Below are positions 11,344-21,950 of a stretch of DNA of 64,000 nucleotides, piece after piece. Origin of the DNA: Delphinus delphis (lineage: Eukaryota > Chordata > Mammalia > Artiodactyla > Delphinidae); contig NW_027192659.1 in the NCBI RefSeq assembly GCF_949987515.2, positions 2,976,001-3,040,000 on the forward strand. Direction: 5' to 3'. The notes beneath the pieces were generated by a model. The model saw nothing but the letters and a program-made list of their open reading frames with translations. It was not told the DNA's origin and did not search any database. A program made the position numbers and the translations under genes. Within the stretch, counting starts at the first letter, position 1. Each line of letters starts with the position of its first letter.

Positions 11344-12576
11344 CAGAGCCTTCCTGGAAATCGTGTTAGTAGGCTGCAAATTAGAGTGGAATGTGCCAGA
11401 GCACATCCCCAAGAGCTTATATCTCCTTACTTCTTGTTTGTTTTATAAATTTAATTTTTATTAATTATCAGAGCAAACTTGATAAAAATATTTTGTTTCT
11501 CCTAGGTGTACAGAATCTGGTTCATTATATCAATGTATCTGTCATTTATCTTTGCATTCTTTACCATGTAGGTTATTACAGAGTGTTGCCTAGACCTCTC
11601 TTGGTATTCCATAGGTATTTTGTGATTATATATTTCATATGTATTAGTACATGTCTGTTAACCCTCATATCCTAATTCACACATTCCTTACACTTTTCCA
11701 TTGGTTAAACATAATTTTTTTTTCTTAATCCATGCTTTTCCTTCTCTTGGAAATAAGTTCATGAGTATCAACTTTTAGGTAACACCTAGAAGTGATGTCA
11801 TAGGATATCTGTCTTTCACTTTCTTTCTTTAATTTGAGTGATTATCTCTAGGTCCTTATATGGTGGTGCAAACGGCACTGTTTCATTGTTTTCCATGGCT
11901 TATATTCCATTGTTTACATGGACCACTTCCTCTTTGTGCATTTTTCTGTTGATGGACATTTTGGTTTCTTCCAAGTCTTGGCTATGTTAAATATTCCTGC
12001 AGTGCAGGATTGCCAGTCTCTGTCTTTTCCATTCTGCTCTGCTCAGGTGATAGGCACATCAAAGGACTTACCAGATCACATGGTAGCTCAATTTTTACCC
12101 TTAAACGCACCTCCATTATGTTCTCACTACTGGCTGTTACCAGTTTACATCCCCCCCAGCAGCTGGAGGGTACACAGTTCTCTGAAACCCCTTCAGCATT
12201 TATTCTTTGTAGACTTTTTGCTGAAGAACATTCTGACGGCTGTGAGGTGAACATTTCTGTAATTGGATTTGCATGGCTTTATTCATTGCTGATGTTGCGC
12301 ATTTTTCAATTCCTTTTTATTTTAAAGAGAAAAAAAAGAAAAGACAAAATGTGCGTAAAATATGCCTCTTGACATTGTCTTCTTGAAATGTTGACGTCTT
12401 TTGAATTTTCTGGTCGATTACGACCCCAGGACATTTTTGAGACCCGGTGTCCTTTACAGTGCTGCACATATTTTGAATATTAAGTGACCATTACCTCTTG
12501 GTTTAAAGTTGCTGTTGTGTGAAACAGTCACAAGGCGGCAGCATTTCTCCTTTACCAAATCTGGTTACCAGGGCAA
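11344..12576. repeat. 1.2-kb tandem unit 4
   Basis: A full unit of 1,233 bp with all blocks in order. It carries a C run (GTTTACATCCCCCCCAGCAG near 12143) and an A-rich expansion near 12323-12350, neither of which is seen in the other copies. Confidence 0.8.
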
Positions 12577-13772
12577 CAGAGCCTTAATGGAAGTCCTGTT
12601 CTAGGTTGAAAATTAGAATGGGATGTGCCAGGAAAAATTCCTTTCAGTTTATGTCTCATTATTTCTTGTTCATATTTTTAATTTAATTTTTATTTTTTAT
12701 CGCAGCAAATTTGATTACAATGTTTTTTTTTTTGTTCTAGGTGTGCAAGATGTGGTTCTTTCACACACATACATATATCTATTCTTCTTCAGAACCTTTT
12801 CCCAGGTAGGTTATGACACAATGTTGAGTAGTCTTCTCTTGGTATTCCGTAGGTCTTTGGTGATTATATATTTCACATGTGTTTCTATATCTATGTTAAC
12901 CCCAATATCGTAATGTATCCAATCCTCACACCTTTCGATTTGGGGAACCATAAGTTTGTTCAATGAATCTGTGATTGCCTTTCTCTGTGGAAATATCTTC
13001 ATTGTTATCAATTTTCAGGTAACACCTATAAGTGATATACGTTAGGTGTCTTTCGCTTTCTCACTTACTACAAGTTGCATGGTTACCTCTAGACTCATCT
13101 ATGGTGCTGCAAATGGCATTGTTTCATTTTTTTCCCGAGCTAATATTCCATCTCTACATGTAACAGTTCCTCTTTGTCCACTCATCTGTTGATGGACTTT
13201 TGGTTGCTTCCACGTCTTGGCTATTGTAATACTGCTGCAGTGCAGATTTGCCTGCCTGTGTCTTTCCAATTTTGTCTTCTTATGTTATAGGCCCAGGAGT
13301 GGGCCTGCTGGATCATATAGTAGCTCAATATTTACCTTTTAAAGGCACCTCCACCCTGTTCCCATTAGTGAGTCTTACCAGGTTACGTCCCACTTCAAAT
13401 TAAGGGTATGCATTTCTCCACAACCTCTTCAGCATTGATCGTTTGTAGTTTCTTTCCTGATGGTTATTCTGAATGGTGTGAGCTGATACCTCTGTGTGGT
13501 TGGATTTGCATGTGTCTCATAATCCTTTGAAATTGAGCTTTCAGGCATGTCCTTTTATTTTTCAAACGGTTATTACAGCTTAGTTCTTCAAATGGTTTTC
13601 TTGAAATATGTGCCACATTTTGAAATACTTTGGCCTTTACCTCCCGCAAGACATGATGAAGGCAGGTTTCCTTTACAGCCCTGCTGGACTTGTTCATATG
13701 AAGTGACAATTAGCATAGGTTTTAAAGCTGTTTTTTCAGGTAATGGCCAGAGGGTGGAGCATTTCATAATTC
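12577..13772. repeat. 1.2-kb tandem unit 5
   Basis: A full unit of about 1,196 bp. It ends at GGTAATGGCCAGAG, a few bases short of where the next anchor would be, and homology then stops. It matches unit 1 better than its neighbours and keeps the empty L1 target site at 13427-13438. Confidence 0.8.
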
Positions 13773-14124
13773 TATGAAACGTAACTGAACACACAATATA
13801 TATATTTTTTTTAAATTTCCATTGTTACTTTTTAAAGTACAATTATAATTGAAGTTCTTTGTAACAAGTGAAATTTAAAAAATTAAAGGAAAAGATAATA
13901 TTTTACCACTTGCCATCCTTTCCCATTTACTGAAACGACCAGCATAATGTGTAGATTTCTCATTTTATCCAGGTGTTCTATACATCTGGAATATCATGCT
14001 TCTCACTGTAGAAAAACAGATTTAGCTCTCACACTTTTTATAGGCTACATAACAGTCCATAGAACAGAAGTACCAACTATTTCAGACTTAGCTTTTTGAG
14101 GGACACTCAGGTTACTTTCTGTTT
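13773..14124. other. AT-rich DNA, perhaps an ancient L1 relic
   Basis: No open frame or repeat partner is evident. The end (TTGAGGGACACTCAGGTTAC near 14096) is reminiscent of old L1 3' ends, and ATAACAGTCCATAGAACAG just before fits the same type of sequence. I am unsure: it could equally be unique DNA. Confidence 0.35.
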
Positions 14125-14138
14125 TATTTTGTTGTTCT

Positions 14139-14448
14139 TTTTTTTTGGGGGGGGGTAGGAGTTTATTATTTATTTATTTATTTTTGTTGTGTTGGGTCTG
14201 AGTTTCCGTGTGAGGGCTTTCTCTAGTTGTGGCAAGTGGGGGGCCACTCTTGATCTCGGTGCGCGGGCCTCTCACTATTGCGGCCTCTCTTGTTGCAGAG
14301 CACAGGCTCCAGATGCGAGGGCTCACTGGTTGTGGCTTATGGGCCTAGTTGCTCCATGGCATGTGGGATCCTCCCAGACCAGGGCTCGAACCTGTGTCCC
14401 CTGCATTAGCAGGCAGATTCTAACCACCTCACCACCAGCGAAGCCCTC
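14139..14448 (-). mobile_element. CHR-2-like tRNA-derived SINE
   Basis: Read on the minus strand from 14448, the element opens with AGGGCTTCGCTGGTGGTGAG, then a box-A-like region and a box B (GGTTCGAGCCC, plus strand near 14381-14392). A body typical of cetartiodactyl CHR SINEs follows, then an A-rich tail containing AAATAAATAAAT. A run of ten or so C (minus strand) interrupts the tail. The direct repeat TATTTTGTTGTTCT flanks it at 14125-14138 and 14449-14462. The element is RNA polymerase III-derived and depends on L1 for movement. Divergence from the consensus as I remember it suggests an old copy. Confidence 0.88.
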
Positions 14449-14462
14449 TATTTTGTTGTTCT

Positions 14463-14514
14463 GCTAGTTTGTTTTAACCCAAGAAAATATTTTTTTAAAT
14501 ACAAAAAAACAAAA
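14463..14514. other. short AT-rich joint before the telomeric DNA
   Basis: About 50 bp of A/T-rich DNA with an oligo-A stretch (ATACAAAAAAACAAAATTAA) separate the SINE's right target duplication from the first telomere-like hexamers. It is the boundary of the flank with the satellite domain. Confidence 0.7.
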
Positions 14515-14760
14515 TTAAGCTAAGGGTAAGGACTAGGGTTTAGGGTAAGGTTTAGGGTTAGGGTACGGGTTAGGATTATTGTACGGCTTAGAGTATGGTT
14601 TAGGGTTATGGTTATGGTACGGGTTAGTGTTAGGGTACAGTTTAGGGTATGGCTATGGTTTAGTGTTAGGGTATGGGTTAAGGTATGGGTTAGTGTTAGG
14701 GTATGGGTTAGGATTCAGGTACGGTTTACGTTCAGGGTTATGGTTAGGTTTAGTGTATGG
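14515..14760 (+). repeat. degenerate telomeric repeat tract, (TTAGGG)n-derived
   Basis: The G-rich strand is the plus strand. About 40 hexamers include intact TTAGGG alongside variants such as TACGGG, TATGGG, TTAGTG and TTAGGA. They are not arranged in 168-bp units. Several short hexamer orders also occur in the satellite monomer: a run of five hexamers at 14687-14715 differs from monomer hexamers 19-23 at two bases. The tract passes without a break into the satellite, which enters at about its hexamer 19. Confidence 0.9.
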
Positions 14761-17700
14761 GTTAGTGTAAGCGTACGGGTTAGGATTAGGGGACGGGTGA
14801 GGGTCAGGCTTCGGGGAAGGGTTAGGGTTAGGGTTCGGGCTAGGGTTAGGGTTAGGGGACGGGGACGGTTTAGGGTCCAGGGGAGGGTACGACAACGCTT
14901 TAGGCTGAGCGTACGTGTGAGGGCATGGGTTAGTGTTAGCGCACGGGTTAGGATTAGGGGACGGGTTACGGTAAGACTTCGGGTAAGGGATAGGGTAAGG
15001 GTTCGGGCTAGGGTTAGGGTTAGGGGACGGGGACGGTTTAGGGTCCAGGTGAGGGTACGACAACGCTTTAGGCTGAGCGTACGTGTGAGGGCATGGGTTA
15101 GTGTTAGCGTACGGGTTAGGATTAGGGGACGGGTTAGGGTAAGGCTTCGGGTAAGGGTTCGGGCTAGGGTTAGGGGACGGGGACGGGGACGGTTTAGGGT
15201 CCAGGTGAGGGTACGACAACGCTTTAGGCTGAGCGTACGTGTGAGGACATGGGTTAGTGTTAGCGTACGGGTTAGGATTAGGGGACGGGTGAGGGTAAAG
15301 CTTCGGGGAAGGGTTAGGGTTAGGGTTCGGGCTAGGGTTAGGGTTAGGGGATGGGGACGGTTTCGGGTCCAGGTGAGGGTACGACAAAGCTTTAGGGGGA
15401 GCGTACGTGTGAGGGCGCGGGTTAGTGTTAGCGTACGGGTTAGGATTAGGGGACTGGTGAGTGTCAGGCTTCGGGGAAGGGTTAGGGTTAGGGTTCGGGC
15501 TAGGGTTAGGGTTAGGGGAAGGGGACGGTTTAGGGTCCAGGTGAGGGTACCACAACGCTTTAGGGGGAGTATACGTGTGAGGGTGTGGGCTACTGTTAGC
15601 GTACGGGTTACGATTATGGGACGGGTGAGGGTCAGACTTCGGGGAAGGGTTAGGGTTAGGGTTCGGGCTAGGGTTAGGGTAAGGGGACGGGGACGGTTTA
15701 GGGTCCAGGTGAGTGTACGACAACGCTTTAGGGGGAGCGTAACTGTGAGGGCGCTGGTTAGTGTTAGCCTACGGGTTAGGATTAGGGGCCGGGTGAGGGT
15801 CAGGCTTCGGGGCAGGGTTAGGGTTAGGGTTCGGGCTAGGGTTAGGGTTAGGGGACGGGGACGGTTTAGGGTCCAGGTGAGGGTACGACAACGCTTTAGG
15901 GGGAGCATACGTGTGAGGACATGGGTTAGTGTTAGCGAACGGGTTAGGATTAGGGGACGGTGAGGGTCAGGCTTTGGGAAGGGTTAGGGTTAGGGTTCGG
16001 GCTAGGGTTAGGGTTAGGGGACGGGGACGGTTTAGGGACCAGGTGAGGGTATGACAACGCTTTAGGGGGAGCGTACGTGTGAGGGCGCGGGTTAGTGTTA
16101 GAGTACGGGATAGGATTAGGGGACGGGTGAGGGTCAGGCTTCGGGGAAGGGTTAGTGTTAAGGTTCGGGCTAGGGTTAGGGTTAGGGGACGGGGACGGTT
16201 TCGGTTCCAGGTGAGGGTATGACAACGCTTTAGGGGGAGGGTACGTGTGGTGGCACGGGTTAGTGTTAGCGAACGGGTTGGGATTAGGGGACGGGTCAGT
16301 GTCAGTTTTCGGGGAAGTGTAAGGGTTAGGGTTCGGGCTAGGGTTAGGGTTAGGGGACGGGGACGGTTTAGGGTGCAGATGAGGGTACGACAACGCTTTA
16401 GGGACAGCGTACGTGTGAGGGCGCGGGTTAGTGTTAGCGTACGGGTTACGATTAGGGGATGGGTGAGGGTCAGGCTTCGGGAAAGGGTTAGGGTTAGGGT
16501 TCGGGCTAGGGTTAGGGTTAGGGGACGGGGACGGTTTAGGGTCCAGGGGAGGGTACGACAATGCTTTAGAGGAAGCGTACATGTGAGGGAGCTGCTTAGT
16601 GTTAGAGTACGGTTTAGGATTAGGGACGGGTGAGGGTCAGACTTCGGGGAAGGATTAGCGTTAGGGTTCGGGCTAGGGTTAGGGTAAGGGGACGGGGACG
16701 GTTTAGGGTCCAGGTGAGGGTAAGACAACGCTTTAGGGGAAGCGTATGTGTGAGGGTGCGGGTTACTGTTAGCGTACGGGTTAGGATAAGGGGACGGGTG
16801 AGGGTCAGGCTTCGGGGAAGGGTTAGGGTTAGGGTTCAGGCTACGGTTAGGGTTAGGGGACGGGGACTGTTTAGGGTCCAGGTGAGGGTACGACAACGCT
16901 TTAGGGGGAGCGTACATGTGAGGGAGTGGGTTAGTGTTAGGGAATGGGTTAGGATTAGGGTACGGGTGAGAGTCAGGCTTCGGGGAAGTGTTAGGGTTAG
17001 GGTTCGGGCTAGGGTTAGGGTTAGGGGACAGGGACGGTTTCGGTTCCAGGTGAGGGTACGACAACGCTTTAGGGGGTGTGTACGTGTGAGGGCGCGTGTT
17101 AGTGTTAGCGTACGGGTTAGGATTAGGGGACGGGTGAGGGTCAGGCTTCGGGGAAGGGTTAGGGTTAGAGTTCAGGCTAGGGATGGGGTTAGGGGACGGG
17201 GACGGTTTAGGGTCCAGGTGAGGGTACGACAACGCTTTAGGGGGAGTGTACGTGTGAGGGCGCGGGTTAGTGTTAGCGTACGGGTTAGGATTAGGGGACT
17301 GGTGAGGGTCAGGCTTCGGGGAAGGGTTAGGGTTAGGTTTCGTGCTAGGGTTACTTTTAGGGGACGGGGACGGTTCAGTGTCCAGGGGAGGGTACGACAA
17401 CGCTTTAGGGGGAGCATACGTGTGATTGCGTGGATCAGTGTTAGCGTACGGTTTAGGATTACGGGACGGGTGAGGGTCAGACTTCGGGAAATGCTTAGGG
17501 AAAGGTTTCGGGCTAGGGTAAGGGTTAGGGGACGGGGACGATTTAGGGTCCAGGGGAGGGTACGACAACGCTTTAGGGGGAGCGTACGTGTGAGGGCGCT
17601 TGTTAGTATTAGCGTATGGGTTAGGATTAGGGCACGGGTGAGGGTTAGGCTTCGGAGAGGGGTTAGGGTTAGGGTTCGGGCCAGGGTTACGGTTAGGGGG

Positions 17701-18540
17701 CGGGGACGGTTTAGGGTCCAGGGGAGGGTACGACAACGCTTTAGGGGGAGCGTACGTGTGAGGGCGCGGGTTTCTGTTAGCGTACGGGTTAGTATTAGGG
17801 GACGGGTGAGGGTCAGAATTCGGGGAAGGTTTAGGGTTAGGGTTCGGGCTAGGGTAAGGGTTAGGGGACGGGGACGGTTTAGGGTCCAGGGGAGGGTACG
17901 ACAACGCTTTAGGGGGAGCGTACGTGTGAGGGCGCGGGTCAGTGTTAGCGTACGTGTTAGGATTAGGGGACGGGTGAGGGTCAGGCTTCTGGGAAGGGTT
18001 AGGGTTAGGGTTCGGGCTAGGGTTAGGGTTAGGGGACGGGGACGGTTTAGGGTCCAGGTGAGGGTACGACAACGCTTTAGGGGGAGCGTAGGTGTGAGGG
18101 CGCGGGTTAGTGTTAGCGTACGGGTTAGGATTAGGGGACGGCTGAGGGTCAGGCTTCGGGGAAAGATTAGGGTTATGGTTTGGGCTAGGTTTAGGGTTAG
18201 GGGACGGGGACGGTTTAGGGTCCACGTGAGGGTACGACAACACTTTAGGGGGAGCGTACGTGTGAGGACGTGGGTTAGTGTTAGCGTACGGGTCAGGATT
18301 ATGGGACGGGTGAGGGTCAGGCTTCGGGGAAGGGTTAGCGTTAGGGTTCGGGGTAGGGTTAGGGTTAGGGGACGGGGACAGTTTAGGGTCCAGGTGAGGG
18401 TACGACAACGCTTTAGGGGGAGCATAGGTGTGAGGGCGTGGGGTAGTGTTAGCGTACGGGTTAGGATTAGGGGACTGGTGAGTGTCAGGCTTCGGGGAAG
18501 GATTAGGGTTAGGGTTCGGGCTAGGGTTAGGGTTAGGGGA

Positions 18541-21500
18541 CGGGGACGGTTTATGGTCCAAGGGAGGGTACGACAACGCTTTAGGGGGAGCGTAGGTGTG
18601 AGGGCGCGGGTTAGTGTTAGCGTACGGGTTAGGATTAGGGGACGTGTGAGGGTCAGGCTTCGGGGAAGGCAAAGGGTTAGGGTTCGGGCTAGGGTTAGGT
18701 TTAGGGGACGGGGACGGTTTAGGGTCCAGGTGAGGGTATGACAACGCTTTAGGGGTGCATAGGTGTGAGGGCGCGGGTTAGTGTTAGCGTACGGGTTAGG
18801 ATTAGGGGACGGGTGAGGGTCAGGCTTCGGGGAAGGTTTAGGGTTAGGGTTCGGGCTAGGGTTAGGGTTAGGGGACGGGGACGGTTTAGTGTCCAGGGGA
18901 GGGTACGACAACGCTTTAGCGGGAGCGTAGGTGTGAGGGCCTGGGATAGTGTTAGTGTACGTGTTAGGATTAGGGGACGGGTGAGGGTCAGGCTTCGGGG
19001 AAAGGTTAGGGTTAAGGTTCGGGCTAGGGTTAGGGTTGGGGACAGGGACGGTTCAGGGTACACGTGAGGTTACGACAACGCTTTAGGGGGAGCGTACGTG
19101 TGAGGGCGCGGGTTATTGTTAGCGTACGGGTTAGGATTAGGGGATGGGTGAGGGTCAGGCTTCGGGGAAGGGTTAGGGTTAGGGTTCGGGCTAGGGTTAG
19201 GGTTAGGGGACGGGGACGGTTTAGGGTGCAGGTGAGGGTATGACAACGCTTTAGGGGTACGTAGGTGTGAGGGCGCGGGTTAGTGTTAGAGTACGGGTTA
19301 GGATTAGGGGACGGGTGAGGGTCAGTCTTCGGGGAAAGATTTGGGTTAGGGTTCGGTCTAGGGTTAGGGTTAGGGGACGGGGACGGTTTAGGGTCCAGGG
19401 GAGGGTACGACAATGCTTTAGGGGGAGCGTACGTGTGAGGGCGTGGGTTAGTGTTAGCGTACTGGTCAGCATTATGGGACGGGTGAGGGTCAGGCTTTGG
19501 GGAAGGGTTAGGGTTTGGGTTCGGGCTAGGGTTAGGGTTAGGGGACGGGGACGGTTTAGGGTCCAGGTGAGGGTACGACAACACTTTAGGGGGAGCGTAC
19601 GTGTGAGGGCGTGGGTTAGTGTTAGCGTACGGGTCAAGATTAGGGGACGGGTGAGGTTCAGGCTTCGCGGAAGGGTTAGGTTTAGGGTTCGGGCTAGGGT
19701 TAGGGTTAGGGGACGGGGACGGTTTAGGGTCCAGGTGAGGGTACGACAACGCTTTAGGGGGAGCATAGGTGTGAGCGCGCGGGTTAGTGTTAGCGTACGG
19801 GTTAGGATTAGGGGACGGGTGAGGGTCAGGCTTCGGGGAAGGGTTAGGGTTAGGGTTCGGGCTAGGGTTAGGGTTAGGGGACGGGGACGGTTCAGGGTAC
19901 ACGTGAGGTTCCGACAACGCTTTAGGGGGAGCGTAGGTGTGAGGGCGCGGGTTAGTGTTAGCGTACGGGTTAGCATTACGGGACGGGTGAGGGTCAGACT
20001 TCGGGGAAGGGTTAGGTTTAGGGTTCAGGCTAGGGTTAGGGTTAGGGGACGGGGACGGTTTAGGGTCCAGGTGAGGGTACGACAACGCTTTAAGGGGAGC
20101 GTACGTGTGAGGGCGCGGGTTAGTATTAGCGTACGGGTTAGGATTAGGACAAGGGTGAGGGTTAGGCTTCTGAGAAGGGTTAGGGTTAGGGTTCGGGCCA
20201 GGGTAACGGTTAGGGGACGGGGATGGTTTAGGGTCCAGGGGAGGGTACGACAACGCTTTAGGGGGAGCGTACGTGTGAGGGTGCGGGTTAGTGTTAGCGT
20301 ACGGGTTAGTATTAGGGGACGGGTGAGGGTCAGACTTCGGGGAAGGTTTAGGGTTAGGGTTCGGGCTAGGGTAAGGGTTAGGGGATGGGGACGGTTTAGG
20401 GTCCAGGAGAGGGTACAACAACGCTTTAGGGGGAGCGTACGTGTGAGGGCGCGGGTTAGTGTTAGCGTACGGGTTAGGATTAGGGGACGGTTGAGGGTCA
20501 GGCTTTGGGGAAGGGTTAGGGTTAGGGTTCGGGCTAGGGTTAGGGTTAGGGGACGGAGACGGTTCAGGGTACACGTGACGTTACGACAACGCTTTAGGGG
20601 GAGCGTACGTGTGAGGGCGCGGGTTAGTGTTAGCGTACGGGTTAGGATTAGGGGACGGGTGAGGGTCATGCTTCGGGGAAGGGATAGGGTTAGGGTTCGG
20701 GCTAGGGTAAGGGTTAGGGGACGGGGACGGTTTGGGTCCAGGGGAGGGTAAGACAACGCTTTAGGGGGAGCGTACGTGTGAGGGCACTGGTTAGTGTTAG
20801 CGTACGGGTTAGGATTAGGGGACGGGTGAGGGTCAGGCTTCGGGGAAGGGATAGGGTTAGGGTTCGGGCTAGGGTAAGGGTTAGGGGACGGGGACGGTTC
20901 AGGGTCCAGGGGAAGGTATGACAACGCTTTAGGGGGAGCGTACTTGTGAGGGCGCGGGTTAGTGTTAGCGTACGGGTTAGGATTAGGGTCGGGTGAGCGT
21001 CAGGCTTCGGGGAAAGGTTAGGGTTAGGTTTCGGGCTAGGGTTAGGGTTAGGGGACGGGGACGGTTTAGGGTCCAGGTGAGGGTACGACAACGCTTTAGG
21101 GGGAGCGCAGGTGTGAGGGCGCGGGTTAGTGTTAGCGTACGGTTTAGGATTAGGGGACGGGTGAGGGTCAGGCTTCAGGGAAGGGTTAGGGTTAGGGTTC
21201 GGGCTAGGGTTAGGGTTAGGGAACGGGGACAGTTTAGGGTCCAGGTGAGAGTACGACAACGCTTTAGGGGGAGCGTAGGTGTGAGGGCGCGGTTTAGTGT
21301 TAGCGTACGGGTTAGGATTAGGGGACGGGTGAGGGTCAGGCTTTTGGGAAGGGTTAGGGTTAGGGTTCGGGCTAGGGTTAGGGTTAGGGGACGGGGACGG
21401 TTTAGGGTCCAGGTGAGGGTACGACAACGCTTTAGGGGGAGCGTACGTGTGAGGGCGCGGGTTAGTGTTAGCGTACGGGTTAGGATTAGGGGACAGGTGA

Positions 21501-21950
21501 GTGTCAGGCTTCGGGGAAGGGTTAGGGTTCGGGCTAGGGTTAGGGTTAGGGGACGGGGACGGTTTATGGTCCAGGGGAGGGTACGACAACGCTTTAGGGG
21601 GAGCGTAGGTGTGAGGGCGTGGGTTAGTGTTAGCGTACGGGTTAGGATTAGGGGACGTGTGAGGGTCAGGCTTCGGGGAAGGCATAGGGTTAGGGTTCGG
21701 GCTAGGGTTAGGGTTAGGGGTCGGGGACGGTTTAGGGTCCAGGTGAGGGTATGACAACGCTTTAGGGGTGCATAGGTGTGAGGGCGCGGGTTAGTGTTAG
21801 CGTACGGGTTAGGATTAGGGGACGGGTGAGGGTTAGGCTTCGGGGAAGGGTTAGGGTTAGGGTTCGGGCTAGGGTTAGGGTTAGGGGACGGGGATGGTTT
21901 AGGGTCCAGGGGAGGGTACGACAACGCTTTAGGGGGAGCGTATGTGTGAG
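18541..21950 (+). repeat. 3.0-kb higher-order duplication in the proximal satellite
   Basis: The segment near 18541-18910 recurs at 21554-21923 with an offset of 3,013 bp, 18 monomers less 11 bp. Shared rare markers are TTTATGGTCCA, GGACGTGTGAGG and CTTTAGGGGTGCATAGG. How far the match extends on each side was judged by eye, so the limits are approximate. Confidence 0.6.

Larger units (their letters stand above)
7596..13772. repeat. tandem array of five ~1.2-kb L1-chimeric units
   Basis: Five copies follow one another head to tail, each opening with a CAGAGC(C/T)T anchor followed by AATT/GTTAGA(A/G)TGG and ATGTGCC. Anchors lie at 7596, 9359, 10145, 11344 and 12577. Each full unit holds, in order: the anchor block, a T-rich block, a block with TCTTGGTATTCC(A/G)TAGGT, an L1-3'UTR-like block including GATGGACATTTTGG, a block ending in TTCAGCATTTAT, and about 450 bp I cannot assign that ends in GGTTTAAAGCTGCT and GG(A/T)AA(C/T)GGCCA. 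The L1-like part is in minus orientation. No gene is supported inside the array. Confidence 0.85.

Noticed and set aside
2..13800. Short open frames of 60-125 codons on both strands in the left flank.
   Set aside because: Apart from the L1 ORF1 and ORF2 pieces they are antisense or out-of-frame readings of L1, SINE and repeat sequence, with no recognisable domain.
14380..14448. A functional tRNA gene on the minus strand.
   Set aside because: Box A- and box B-like sequences belong to the tRNA-derived head of the SINE. The body, A-rich tail and target duplications show a retroposon, and no cloverleaf is supported.
14189..14467. A 92-codon plus-strand open frame.
   Set aside because: It lies wholly within the minus-strand SINE and reads its antisense.
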